Shown here piece after piece: positions 15,094 to 23,532 of a DNA stretch of 42,548 nt. The first letter of the stretch is position 1. Every line of letters begins with the position of its first letter. The stretch covers positions 1 through 42,548 of the forward strand of contig JARFUG010000023.1 in NCBI GenBank assembly GCA_029289095.1, read 5' to 3'. The notes below the pieces were generated by a model that did not search any database, was not told the origin of the DNA, and saw nothing but the letters and a program-made list of their open reading frames with translations. Source of the DNA: Desulfuromonadales bacterium (lineage in GTDB: Bacteria; Desulfobacterota; Desulfuromonadia; Desulfuromonadales; JACZKF01). A program made the position numbers and the translations under genes.

Positions 15094-15186
15094 CCCGCGC
15101 AGGGAAAAAATGTGCTGCGGGTGAATCGGTGGGTGTTGGTGAGAATAACTATCCAAGCCGAATGAAAACGGATGAAGTTGAGAAGA

Positions 15187-15239
15187 ATGACGCCGCGAAG
15201 CGGCTGACCAATGACCAATGACATCGCGAAGCGGTTGAC
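15187..15239. repeat. Two-copy 22-bp repeat with GCGAAGCGG core
   Basis: ATGACGCCGCGAAGCGGCTGAC (15187-15208) and a second copy differing at three positions (15218-15239) are separated by CAATGACCA. They sit directly upstream of the thioesterase ribosome-binding site. The GCGAAGC core is shared with the 23-bp tandem repeat at 5400-5488. The rest of the 15069-15251 gap holds only the leader of the divergent gene. Confidence 0.8.
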
Positions 15240-15251
15240 AGGGGAACACGC

Positions 15252-15659
15252 ATGCACGATTACATCTTTACCCTCGATTTTCAGGTGCGCGACTACGAAG
15301 TCGACATGCAGGGGATCGTCAACAACGCCGTCTACCAGAATTACCTGGAGCACGCCCGCCACGAGTTCCTCAAGTCGATCGATCTCGATTTCGCCCGTTT
15401 CGCCCGCGAGGGGATCAATCTGGTGGTCGTGCGCACCGAACTCGATTACCGTCATCCGCTCAGGAGCGGAGACCGCTTCTGGATCGGGCTGAGGCTGGAG
15501 CGCGTCTCGCGGCTCCGTTTCGCTTTCCTGCAGGACATCTTTCGTTCACCAGACAATCGGCCGATCCTCAATGCTCGAGTAACCGGAACCGCCATGAACT
15601 CCAAAGGGCGCCCAGTGCTGCCGCAAGAGCTCGAAGCACGTTTGGGCGCACCGGCTTAG
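15252..15659 (+). CDS. 4HBT/YbgC-type hotdog acyl-CoA thioesterase
   Basis: This 135-residue single-domain hotdog protein has the 4-hydroxybenzoyl-CoA thioesterase signature near the start: VRDYEVDMQGIVNNAVYQNYLEHARHEFL, where the aspartate of EVD-M-Q-G is the catalytic position. The remaining strands (LVVVRTELDYRHPLRSGDRFWIGL) fit the fold and length. It is expected to hydrolyse acyl-CoA or acyl-ACP in the cytoplasm. AGGGG lies about 8 bases upstream. It is probably an independent unit, since the PrkA operon starts 235 bases later with its own promoter. Confidence 0.9.
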   Translation: MHDYIFTLDFQVRDYEVDMQGIVNNAVYQNYLEHARHEFLKSIDLDFARFAREGINLVVVRTELDYRHPLRSGDRFWIGLRLERVSRLRFAFLQDIFRSPDNRPILNARVTGTAMNSKGRPVLPQELEARLGAPA

Positions 15660-15807
15660 ACCCCTCCTCCCGTAAAAATCCGAACACTCTCCCTGCATCC
15701 CCTCTGACGCGGGTGAGGGACGTCGTACCTGATTCCGATTTCTTCGCTCCCCTCGGTATTTCGGCCATCATTAATCCGAGCGTTGCGCGCTTTTTACCCT
15801 CCTCCCC

Positions 15808-15836
15808 TCGAAAAAAGTCTGAGAATTCCGTATAAT
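15808..15836 (+). promoter_or_regulatory. Candidate promoter of the PrkA operon
   Basis: A perfect TATAAT (15831-15836) has TCGAAA at 15808-15813 with 17-base spacing, a partial -35. The strong -10 with a weak -35 is compatible with a stationary-phase or general-stress sigma factor, as known for E. coli yeaGH, but cannot prove it. The leader is about 50 bases. The rest of the 15660-15893 gap shows no gene. Confidence 0.5.
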
Positions 15837-15893
15837 AGCTGTAATCACTCAATCGGGAGCTCCCGTCGCGGGCTCTCATCCCGGAGGAAGAAA

Positions 15894-17957
15894 ATGGCTC
15901 AGAGCAGTGGAAACGGTACGCTTCTTCATCATCTGAAAGCCGTCAAGGGAGGGGAGCGTCGCTTTGAAAACGCATTCCAGGGGGTGGCCCGCATGATTCT
16001 CGAGGACGAGATCGAGAAGGTCGTTGTGAACGGCAAGACGACCTACGATTTCAAGATCTTCCGGACGGGAAGAAAGCATGCCATCGGAATGTACGACGAG
16101 ATCAACTCCCTGGTCTCTTTCGTCAAGGACGCCGCCGAGGGGGGATCGAGCAAGGAGATGGCCTTCGTTCTGGTGGGCGAGCCGGGGAACGGCAAGACGT
16201 TCTTCGTCGAGCTCCTCTGCGCCAAATATCGCCAGTTCCTTATGCGCGATGAAAACCGCAAGTACACTTTCCGTCTTAACGGGATGGACCGTCTCGGCAG
16301 CTATGGGCGCATCCGCAGCATCGACTCGCAGACCTTCGAAGACCCGCTGATTCTCGCCATGAACCTGCACGACGACCCGGAGCTGAACCGCGAGTGGCTC
16401 GCCCGCGAAGGGGGCTTCAGCGACCAGGAGATCGATCGCTTCTACGAGAACTACCGACCGCTTGGCGCCTGCAGCAGCTACATGTGGAACGATATCCGGA
16501 CATTTGCGGGGGGGGATCTCGAAGAGATGCTGAAGTTCGTCGAGATCATCCCCGTGCCTCTGACCGAGAGTCTCGGGACGGTGACCGGCAAGTACGCCGC
16601 CAAGGACAAGATCACCTCCTCGGCCGTCGACCTGCTCGGTGAAGAGTCGATCCAGCGTCTGCTGCACATCACCGATACCAACAATCCCTACCGATTCGAC
16701 CTGCGGCGCGGGGCGCTGGCCCGGGTGGCGGGCGGAGGAATCCATTTCTCGGACGAGATCTACAAGAACAAGAAGGACCTCGTTCAGGTCTACCTCGGGG
16801 TGATCCAGAACCGCGTCATCGAGATGGACGGCTACAAGTGGCCCATCGACACCCTGATCATCGCCACGAGCAACAATGCAGAATTCAACCGCTTCCTTGC
16901 CGAGAAGGAGGAGGCTCCCATCGTCGACCGCTGTCGCATCTGCTATGTTTCCCACAACACCAATTATCGGATGCAGAAGTATCTGACCGACTATGCCATC
17001 GGCAGCGAGACGAAGACGACCCTCACCAAGGAGGAGCTCCATCAGGACCCGAACCTCAACTACGCCGCCTCGGCCGCGGTGGTTCTGTCGCGCCTCCCCC
17101 GCTCGGAGAAGCTCACACCCGTGGAGGCGATGAAGCTTGCCGCCGGCGAAGTGGCCGGAGAAAAGAGCATCAAGACGCTCGCCGAAGTGATCGACGCCCT
17201 CAATCAGGAGCCCGACATCACCAGGCGCTTCGGTCAGAAGGGGCTTGGGCAGCGCAACCTGGGCCGCGCCATTCAGCTCCTGGTGGAGAGCTCGGAGACG
17301 AACGAGGGGCGCTGCATGTTCGCCTACGACGTTTTTATCGCCATAGAGAGGGTGATTCTCGACTATGTCCCCGATGCCGCCGACCGGGCCAAGTACCTGG
17401 AGGATCTCAAGATGGCCAAGGGGCTCTACCGCGAGAGGATCATGACCGAGATGTTCAACGCCTACATGGATGAGCCGTTCGCCATCCGAAAGGACGTGAT
17501 GAACTATGTCAACATGATCATCGGCATCGACGCCGAGAACCTCGGTCCCGACAAGATGTGGAAGTACAAGGACCCCCAGACGAAGGAACTCCGGGCATTG
17601 AAGATCGACGAGCGCTACATCCGCAATATCGAGGAGCGCCTGGGACTCAAGACCGATGAGCAGATCGAGACGTTCCGCACCTCGATCCGCAAGATCTACG
17701 GGCAGAAGATCTCCGTCGATCCGAATTACGACTTCATGGACAACCTCGAGCTTGTCAAGGCGGTCACCGACGTGCGGCTGAAAAGCGACATCGCCGGGGC
17801 GGGGAGCCTCATCGGCGCCCTGGCCAACCGCACCAACGAGGAGAACCAGAAACTCTACGACCGCATGGTCGACACCATGCTCCACAAGCTCGGCTATTGC
17901 AACACATGCGGGCAGAAGACGATCGAATACTTCTGCACGCAGGAGGATGAGATGTGA
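15894..17957 (+). CDS. prkA: PrkA family serine protein kinase / AAA protein
   Basis: The protein has about 687 residues from ATG 15894 (GGAGG 6 bases upstream). It matches PrkA/YeaG: an AAA-type ATPase part with Walker A GEPGNGKTF (Lys101), GGGIHFSDEIYKNKKDLVQVYLG, NAEFNRFLAEKEEAPIVDRCRICYV, and the C-terminal PrkA region from about residue 430. Family members phosphorylate proteins on serine and act in starvation or stress adaptation; an ATP-dependent protease-like activity has also been proposed for one. The extreme C-terminus holds C669-N-T-C672...C681, a possible metal-binding knuckle. It is first of a four-gene run. The module order PrkA-DUF444-SpoVR is widely conserved. Confidence 0.93.
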   Translation: MAQSSGNGTLLHHLKAVKGGERRFENAFQGVARMILEDEIEKVVVNGKTTYDFKIFRTGRKHAIGMYDEINSLVSFVKDAAEGGSSKEMAFVLVGEPGNGKTFFVELLCAKYRQFLMRDENRKYTFRLNGMDRLGSYGRIRSIDSQTFEDPLILAMNLHDDPELNREWLAREGGFSDQEIDRFYENYRPLGACSSYMWNDIRTFAGGDLEEMLKFVEIIPVPLTESLGTVTGKYAAKDKITSSAVDLLGEESIQRLLHITDTNNPYRFDLRRGALARVAGGGIHFSDEIYKNKKDLVQVYLGVIQNRVIEMDGYKWPIDTLIIATSNNAEFNRFLAEKEEAPIVDRCRICYVSHNTNYRMQKYLTDYAIGSETKTTLTKEELHQDPNLNYAASAAVVLSRLPRSEKLTPVEAMKLAAGEVAGEKSIKTLAEVIDALNQEPDITRRFGQKGLGQRNLGRAIQLLVESSETNEGRCMFAYDVFIAIERVILDYVPDAADRAKYLEDLKMAKGLYRERIMTEMFNAYMDEPFAIRKDVMNYVNMIIGIDAENLGPDKMWKYKDPQTKELRALKIDERYIRNIEERLGLKTDEQIETFRTSIRKIYGQKISVDPNYDFMDNLELVKAVTDVRLKSDIAGAGSLIGALANRTNEENQKLYDRMVDTMLHKLGYCNTCGQKTIEYFCTQEDEM

Positions 17958-17976
17958 GGGGCGGAATTCTGAATTC

Positions 17977-18002
17977 AGGAGCCAGGAGTCAGGAGTTGGG
18001 AG
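17977..18002 (+). repeat. Heptanucleotide repeat, RRGAGYY family (3-4 units)
   Basis: AGGAGCC, AGGAGTC, AGGAGTT and GGGAG lie in register in the 92-base gap between PrkA and DUF444. Confidence 0.85.
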
Positions 18003-18049
18003 AAAACCTTAAAGACATGGGCCACTGAAGCGCCCCTGGTTGGCTGAAG

Positions 18050-19417
18050 ATGCGCGACTATTACGAACAACTGAAAAAGCGCGGCATCTCTCCGGATCTG
18101 GAAGAAAAGATCCGGCGGGAGCTGGAGTTTGCGGGATCGCACGATCTTCCCTCTCCCAGGGGGGCTTTTGCGCGTGTTCCTGCGATCTACGACTGGAACG
18201 ATTTCAGCGCTCTCATGCGCCTGGAGCGCCCCCAGAGTCCCTACACGACCAATATCCGCTCCATTGACGAACTTCTGGAACGGGACCGGCAGCGCGAGGT
18301 CGACGGGTTCCCCAGAAAGATCCGTGTGGGGAAACTTGTGCGCCCCGGCAAGGGAGATGCCGGGAAAGTCGTCATCGTGCCGACGACGGTGGAGGAGAAG
18401 CTTCTCCACGACAACACCTTTCCGACGGACGGGGGAGGGGGCGGAAGCGGCGGCAGCACCGGAGGTTCCGGCGACGGAGAGGAAGGTGAAGTCATCGGCG
18501 AACAGGCGGTCCACGATCCCGACCAGGCTGGCGAGGGGGGAGCGGGGCAGGGCGAAGGGGGAGGGCACGAAGTCGAGTCGAGCGCTTATGACCTGGGCAG
18601 GATTCTCACGGAAAAGTTCGAGCTCCCCAATCTCAAGGAAAAGGGGAAGAAGCGGGCGCTGAGCCGCTACACCTACGATTTGACGGACCGCAACCGCGGC
18701 TTCGGGCAGATCCTCGACAAGAAGGCGACCCTTCGGCGCATTCTCGAAACGAACATGAATTTGGGAAACATTCCCGATGTGAACGAGATCGACCCCTCCA
18801 GAATGCTCATCTCCCCCAACGACAAGGTCTACCGGACCCTCTCGCGGGAGAAAGATTACGAGTCGCAGGCGATGGTCTTTTTCCTGCGTGACTACTCAGG
18901 CTCCATGATGGGCAAAGCGACGGAGCTCGTCGTTTCGCAGCACGTTCTGATCTATAGCTGGCTCCTCTATCAGTACGAGCACCAGGTTGAGTCGCGTTTC
19001 GTCCTGCACGACACCGAGGCGCGGGAAGTCCCCGATTTCCACACATATTACAATTCCAGGGTCGCCGGGGGGACGCGGGTGGCCTCGGCCTTTCGCCTCG
19101 TGAACGAAATCGTCGAGGAGGAAAGCCTCGCCCGGGACTACAACATCTATGTCTTTCACGGCACCGACGGGGACGACTGGGACTCGGACGGGCAGGAGAT
19201 CATCCCGGAACTGGAGAAGATGATCGGCTACGCCAACCGGGTGGGAGTCACCATCGCCGAGCACACCTACAGCGGCATTGGCGCCACCGAGGTCGAAAGA
19301 AACCTCAAGAAGTCGGGGCTGCTGGAGGGGCGCCCCGAACTGGTGCGCCTCGACGTCATGGGCGAAGACGCCGACGAGTCGAGGATTATCGAAGGGATTA
19401 AAAAATTGATTTCGTAG
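18050..19417 (+). CDS. yeaH: DUF444 (YeaH-type) von Willebrand A-like protein
   Basis: This 455-residue protein has an N-terminal conserved part, a long glycine- and acid-rich linker (about residues 125-180), and a C-terminal vWA-like domain with a MIDAS motif D281-Y-S-G-S285. Downstream are VAGGTRVASAFRLV and YVFHGTDGDDWDSDG. DUF444 proteins almost always accompany PrkA and SpoVR. In E. coli YeaH works with the kinase YeaG in nitrogen starvation responses; the molecular role is unknown. No strong ribosome-binding site is seen before the ATG. The TAG stop falls inside the GTAGGGGC end of a repeat element. Confidence 0.92.
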   Translation: MRDYYEQLKKRGISPDLEEKIRRELEFAGSHDLPSPRGAFARVPAIYDWNDFSALMRLERPQSPYTTNIRSIDELLERDRQREVDGFPRKIRVGKLVRPGKGDAGKVVIVPTTVEEKLLHDNTFPTDGGGGGSGGSTGGSGDGEEGEVIGEQAVHDPDQAGEGGAGQGEGGGHEVESSAYDLGRILTEKFELPNLKEKGKKRALSRYTYDLTDRNRGFGQILDKKATLRRILETNMNLGNIPDVNEIDPSRMLISPNDKVYRTLSREKDYESQAMVFFLRDYSGSMMGKATELVVSQHVLIYSWLLYQYEHQVESRFVLHDTEAREVPDFHTYYNSRVAGGTRVASAFRLVNEIVEEESLARDYNIYVFHGTDGDDWDSDGQEIIPELEKMIGYANRVGVTIAEHTYSGIGATEVERNLKKSGLLEGRPELVRLDVMGEDADESRIIEGIKKLIS

Positions 19418-19513
19418 GGGCAGGCCCCCGTGCCTGCCCGGACCGAGAGCGCCTGCCCCCAGCCGAGGGCGCCTAAAGGCGAACCGAGGGCGCCCACAGG
19501 GGGGCGCCCCTAC
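19414..19513. repeat. 100-bp GTAGGGGC...GCCCCTAC element
   Basis: The element has 8-bp terminal inverted repeats, GTAGGGGC (19414-19421) and GCCCCTAC (19506-19513). Inside are an inverted pair around GGCAGGC/CCCCCGTGCCTGCC and three near-repeats of CCGAGGGCGCC. Its left end contributes the stop codon of DUF444, and its right end lies 9 bases before the SpoVR start, leaving no clear ribosome-binding site. A short relative is at 13510-13533. Confidence 0.85.
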
Positions 19514-19522
19514 AGGCCATTT

Positions 19523-21136
19523 ATGGAACTTGTCAGCCAACATACAAAAAACATCATGGAAGGGTGCAAGGAGCGCGCGCGGCGTGCCGGTCTGCGTTTC
19601 GAGGACGAGACCCTCGAGTACCTTGTGACCAACCGCGATCTGCTCGAGCTCACGCCGAAGAACATGATCCCGACCCTCTACGACTACTGGGTCCACGATG
19701 TGGAGGTCCTCAAGGAAAAAGGTCGTTACGAGCTTTATCCGGGCAACCCCTACGAGACGGTCATCAACACACGGCCGGCCATCTCCTACTACAACGACAA
19801 CAACCCGGACTGGATGAACGTGATGATCTTCTATCACGTGCTGGGGCATATCGATTTCTTTCAGAACAACCTCTTTTTTCGCCATACCTGGGACTTTGAT
19901 CTGACCGGGCAGGCCCTGGCCGACAAGCGCCTGATCGCCTCGCTTCGCTCAAGGCACGGTCGCTGGGTCGACTACGTCATCGAGTTCTCCCGCGGCATCG
20001 ACAATCTCGTCGGATATTTCGACGAACTCGCGCGTATTTACGCCCCCGGCTCCGGCGATCGTCCTACGCGACTCGATTACTACTTCGATGTCTTTCTGCA
20101 GAGCGAGCGCAAGGTCCGGATCACAGACTACGTCAAGGAAGTGAACCGCTACAATGACTGCGTTCGGCGCCACAAAGAACTGGGAGAACAGACCTTCTTT
20201 GCCGATACGCAGGCCAAATATCCCGAGTTCGAGGCGCTTTACCTGAAGAGCCTCGAGAGCAAACCGGCGCGCCGGCGCGACCTGCTCCAGTTCCTGATGG
20301 AGGAATCCGACTTTCTCAACCGTGAGGAGAACGCCTGGATGAAGCCGGTGCTCCAGATCGTTCGCAAGACCTCCATCTATTTTCAGCCCCAGATCCGCAG
20401 CAAGATCATGAATGAAGGATGGGCCAGCTACTGGCACGAAAAGCTCTTCATGCAGGATGAGCGCATCTGCGGCCACGAAGTCGAATACGCCCGCGTCCAC
20501 TCCGGCGTGGCTTCCCTCCCCAGGGTAGGGTTGAACCCCTACGCGCTGGGGATGCGCATGTTCCAGAACATCGAAGAGATGGCCGATAAGGGGCGGTATT
20601 CAAACACCTATCAGCGCCTTCACGATGCCGAAAGCCGACATCGGTTCGATCTCAGGACGGGCAAAGGATTTGAGACGATCTTCAGGGTGCGCGAGGATTT
20701 CTCCGATTACCTCTTTCTGAGCACGTTCCTCGATCAGGAGTTCGTCGATCGTCACCGGCTCTTCGTCACCGAGCGACGTCTCAACCAGGAGCGCATGGTC
20801 TGGGAATACGTCGTCACGAGTCGCAAGGCCGAGGACTACCGGAAGATGCTCCTGAATCAGCTCTATCATCCGCCGCGGATCGAGATCGACCGGGAGAAGA
20901 GTGCCGGCAATCTCCTCTATCTCGTTCACCGCTTTGAAGGCAAACCCCTGGTGCAGGAGTACATCCCCAACACCCTTTTAGGGATCGAGTTTCTCTGGGG
21001 CGGCCCGGTGCGCCTCGAGACGAGCGAAGCCGTTCGGGCGGCGGGATCGGAAATGGGGCAGGAAGGGGAGATCGAATGGCGAAGGGTCGTCTACGAGATG
21101 AAGGAGCGCAAGCTGTCGAAGACGCCGCTGTTCTAA
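19523..21136 (+). CDS. spoVR: SpoVR family protein
   Basis: The protein has about 537 residues from ATG 19523; upstream in-frame codons lie inside a repeat element and are not likely coding. SpoVR hallmarks are PTLYDYWVHDVEVLKEKGRYELYPGNPYETVINTRPAISYYNDNN, MVYHVLGH-like MIFYHVLGHIDFFQNN, and MNEGWASYWHEKLF with the following HSGVASLPRVGLNPYALGMRMF. It was named for spore cortex formation in Bacillus but is widespread in non-sporulating bacteria beside PrkA and DUF444; its biochemical function is unknown. Conserved His and Glu residues in HVLGH and EGWASYWHE could bind a metal. Confidence 0.94.
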   Translation: MELVSQHTKNIMEGCKERARRAGLRFEDETLEYLVTNRDLLELTPKNMIPTLYDYWVHDVEVLKEKGRYELYPGNPYETVINTRPAISYYNDNNPDWMNVMIFYHVLGHIDFFQNNLFFRHTWDFDLTGQALADKRLIASLRSRHGRWVDYVIEFSRGIDNLVGYFDELARIYAPGSGDRPTRLDYYFDVFLQSERKVRITDYVKEVNRYNDCVRRHKELGEQTFFADTQAKYPEFEALYLKSLESKPARRRDLLQFLMEESDFLNREENAWMKPVLQIVRKTSIYFQPQIRSKIMNEGWASYWHEKLFMQDERICGHEVEYARVHSGVASLPRVGLNPYALGMRMFQNIEEMADKGRYSNTYQRLHDAESRHRFDLRTGKGFETIFRVREDFSDYLFLSTFLDQEFVDRHRLFVTERRLNQERMVWEYVVTSRKAEDYRKMLLNQLYHPPRIEIDREKSAGNLLYLVHRFEGKPLVQEYIPNTLLGIEFLWGGPVRLETSEAVRAAGSEMGQEGEIEWRRVVYEMKERKLSKTPLF

Positions 21137-21164
21137 TGCAGGCTTGAAGCTGCCAGGCCTTTCT

Positions 21165-21249
21165 CCCCCTCCTGGATCAGGAGGGGGTCGGGGGGTGGTA
21201 GAGATTGAGAAAACCTTACCACCTCCCACCCCTCCTAAAATAGGAGGGG
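21165..21249. repeat. 85-bp three-stem hairpin element, copy 1
   Basis: A stem CCCCCTCCT/AGGAGGGGG at the left end (21165-21187), an inner GGTGGTA/TACCACC pair (21194-21200, 21217-21223) and a right stem CCCCTCCT/AGGAGGGG (21229-21249) are all perfect. A second copy of the same length lies at 23533-23617. It occupies the SpoVR to PrkA2 gap. It may modulate transcript stability or termination. Confidence 0.92.
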
Positions 21250-21294
21250 AGAACGATTCGGCACCCGCAGCGTACGTTTGAAAAGGCAGAATCC

Positions 21295-23493
21295 ATGGGC
21301 ACCATAGATCGGGCATTGCAGCAGATCGACCGCAATATCAGTCACTGGGAGCAAAGGAGCGCCATCCCCTTCGAGGGTTTCCTCCAGGTGCTCAACGAGC
21401 GTCCCCAGAGGGTGCTGCGCAATATATTCCAGGTCTTCTACGACCTGGTGAAGACGACCGTTTCCGAAGGGGTCGACGAGTATCCGGATGATCCCGAGTC
21501 GATCCATTTCGTCAACTACGACTGCAGCCGGCTCTTCGTTGAAGGGTCCGACCAGCCGTTTTTCGCCGACCGTCTCTTCGCCAACCGGCTCGTCAACCTC
21601 GTCGAGGCCCTCAAACGCGGCGCCCAGCAGAACAAGATCTATATCTTCGAAGGCCCACACGGCTGCGGCAAGAGCACCTTCCTCAACAACCTGCTCAGCC
21701 GCTTCGAACAGTTCGGCAACACCGAGGAGGGGGCGCGTTTCGAAGTCGTCTGGCGTCTCGACCGCCAGGCACTGGGTCTGCGCGAGTACGGCACTGCTCC
21801 AGGGACGGAAGACACTGTCGAGATCCCCTGCCCGAGCCACGACAACCCGATCCTCCTGATCCCCAAGGCGTACCGTCGTCAGTTTCTGGAGGATCTCTTT
21901 CGGGAAGACCCCTTCCGGGAGACGCTCTTCAGCCAGAAGGAGTACGACTGGGTCTTCCGCGGTGAGCCGTGCACCATCTGCTCCTCACTCTATCAGGCGC
22001 TGCTCGAGCGGCTCGGAAGCCCCAGGGCGGTCTACCGCATGCTCTATGCCCGCCCGTATCACTTCAACCGCCGTCTCTCCGAGGGGATCAGCGTCTTCAA
22101 TCCCGGCGACAAGCCGCTCAAGCAGCCGGTGCTGACCAATGAGATGCTGCAGAACCGCATCAACGAAGTGCTGCGCGACAGCAACCGCGTGCGCTACGTC
22201 TTCTCCCGCTTTGCCAAGACAAACAACGGCATTTACGCCCTCATGGATATCAAGAGCCATAACACCGAGCGCCTCATCGAGCTGCACAACGTCATCAGCG
22301 AGGGGGTGCACAAGGTCGAGGACGTCGAGGAAAACGTCAACTCCCTCTTCCTCGCTCTGATGAATCCGGAGGACCGCGCCAACATCCAGGACTTTCCGTC
22401 CTTCTCGGACCGTATCGAGTACATCAAAGTCCCGTACGTCCTCGACCTTACCACCGAAGTCGAGATCTACCGCAACATCTTCGGGCGCCATATCGACGGC
22501 AGCTTTCTGCCTCGCGTTCTGCACAACTTCGCCAGGGTCATCATTTCGTCGCGCCTGAGCCTGCGCTCCGAGGCGATGCTCGAATGGATTCCCGACCCCG
22601 GCAAATATCGCCTCTACTGCGACGAGAATCTGCAATTGCTCAAGATGGAGATCTATACCGGAAACATCCCCAAGTGGCTCGATGAGGAGGACCGCAAACG
22701 CCTCACCGCCAAGCGCAGGCGACGGATCATCGCCGAGTCGGAGGCCGAAGGGGCGCACGGCTTCTCCGGGCGCGACTCGATCCGCATCTTCAACGAATTC
22801 TATTCGGCCTTCGCCCGCAAGGACCACCTCATCAACATGGGGGTGCTGCACAAATTCTTCACCAAGGCCCACAAGGAGCTGATCCCCTACGGGTTCCTCG
22901 ACAGCCTTCTGCACATGTACGACTACACCATCCTGCAGGAGGTCAAGGAGTCGCTCTATTATTACAACGAGGAACGCATCTCTCGCGACATCCAGAACTA
23001 CCTCTTCGCCGTGAACTTCGAGCCGGGAACGGTGGAGAAATGCCGCTTCACCGGTGAGAAGCTCGAGATCACCGAAGACTTCTTCAATGCGCTGGAGACG
23101 CGCTTTCTCGGCGCCGAGGTCTACCGGGTGCATCGCCTCGCCTTCCGTCACGACACCCAGCGCGAATACACCGCCGATACCCTGACACGGGAGATCATGG
23201 CCGAGGGCAAGGACATCACCGAGACGAAGCTTTACCACGCCCTTAAAGAGCGCTATGTGCACAACCTGAAGGAGAAGGTCCTCGATCCGTTCCTCGACAA
23301 CGAGAACTTCAGAAGGGCCATCAAGGACTACGACAACAAGGAGGCGTTCAAGACGTACGACAAAAGGATCCGGGGGGACGTGACCTTCCTGATGAACAAC
23401 CTGTGCAAGAACTATCACTACACACGCCAGGGGGCCAAGGATATCTGCATCTACGTCGTCGACAACGACCTCGCGCGCAAGTTTGCGGCGTGA
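21295..23493 (+). CDS. Divergent second PrkA-family protein
   Basis: This 732-residue protein is related to PrkA but clearly different from the gene at 15894. Walker A is GPHGCGKSTFL (Lys126). C179-P-S-H182-DNPILLIP and, 44 residues on, C226-T-I-C229 form a likely zinc site in a position where, from memory, Firmicutes PrkA has CPMHEEPLHLIP and a CxxC. A Walker B-like and sensor region follows (YALMDIKSHNTERLIELHNVISEG, FLALMNPEDRANIQDF, RIEYIKVPYVLDLTTEVEIYRNIF). The C-terminal region is kinase-like in PrkA. Its place after PrkA, DUF444 and SpoVR suggests a fourth member of the module. The start has AAAAGG about 10 bases upstream. Kinase activity is inferred only. Confidence 0.85.
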   Translation: MGTIDRALQQIDRNISHWEQRSAIPFEGFLQVLNERPQRVLRNIFQVFYDLVKTTVSEGVDEYPDDPESIHFVNYDCSRLFVEGSDQPFFADRLFANRLVNLVEALKRGAQQNKIYIFEGPHGCGKSTFLNNLLSRFEQFGNTEEGARFEVVWRLDRQALGLREYGTAPGTEDTVEIPCPSHDNPILLIPKAYRRQFLEDLFREDPFRETLFSQKEYDWVFRGEPCTICSSLYQALLERLGSPRAVYRMLYARPYHFNRRLSEGISVFNPGDKPLKQPVLTNEMLQNRINEVLRDSNRVRYVFSRFAKTNNGIYALMDIKSHNTERLIELHNVISEGVHKVEDVEENVNSLFLALMNPEDRANIQDFPSFSDRIEYIKVPYVLDLTTEVEIYRNIFGRHIDGSFLPRVLHNFARVIISSRLSLRSEAMLEWIPDPGKYRLYCDENLQLLKMEIYTGNIPKWLDEEDRKRLTAKRRRRIIAESEAEGAHGFSGRDSIRIFNEFYSAFARKDHLINMGVLHKFFTKAHKELIPYGFLDSLLHMYDYTILQEVKESLYYYNEERISRDIQNYLFAVNFEPGTVEKCRFTGEKLEITEDFFNALETRFLGAEVYRVHRLAFRHDTQREYTADTLTREIMAEGKDITETKLYHALKERYVHNLKEKVLDPFLDNENFRRAIKDYDNKEAFKTYDKRIRGDVTFLMNNLCKNYHYTRQGAKDICIYVVDNDLARKFAA

Positions 23494-23496
23494 GGG

Positions 23497-23524
23497 GGGA
23501 GTTGGGAGTTGGGAGTTGGGAGTT
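23497..23524 (+). repeat. Heptanucleotide repeat, RRGAGYY family (4 units)
   Basis: Four perfect GGGAGTT units start 3 bases after the PrkA2 stop codon. Confidence 0.9.
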
Positions 23525-23532
23525 GGAGTGAG

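Noticed and set aside
15071-15455. N-terminal extension of the AsmA-like gene
   Set aside because: Extension overlaps the divergent thioesterase gene and intergenic repeats; GAGGAG before ATG 15068 marks the real start.
15876-17885. Long antisense open frame (669 codons) opposite PrkA
   Set aside because: It mirrors the strongly biased codons of a well-supported gene, has no recognisable domain, and the PrkA frame explains the sequence.
19430-19522. N-terminal extension of SpoVR
   Set aside because: The 31 extra codons are repeat-element sequence, and the family starts near MELVSQHTKNIMEG.
21985-23418. Antisense open frame of 477 codons opposite PrkA2
   Set aside because: Shadow of a GC-rich coding frame; composition is low-complexity valine/leucine/aspartate with no family match.
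23497-23524. G-quadruplex or toxin-repeat interpretation of GGGAGTT units
   Set aside because: Four GGG runs could in principle form a quadruplex, but the units belong to a wider heptamer family whose other copies lack GGG runs.
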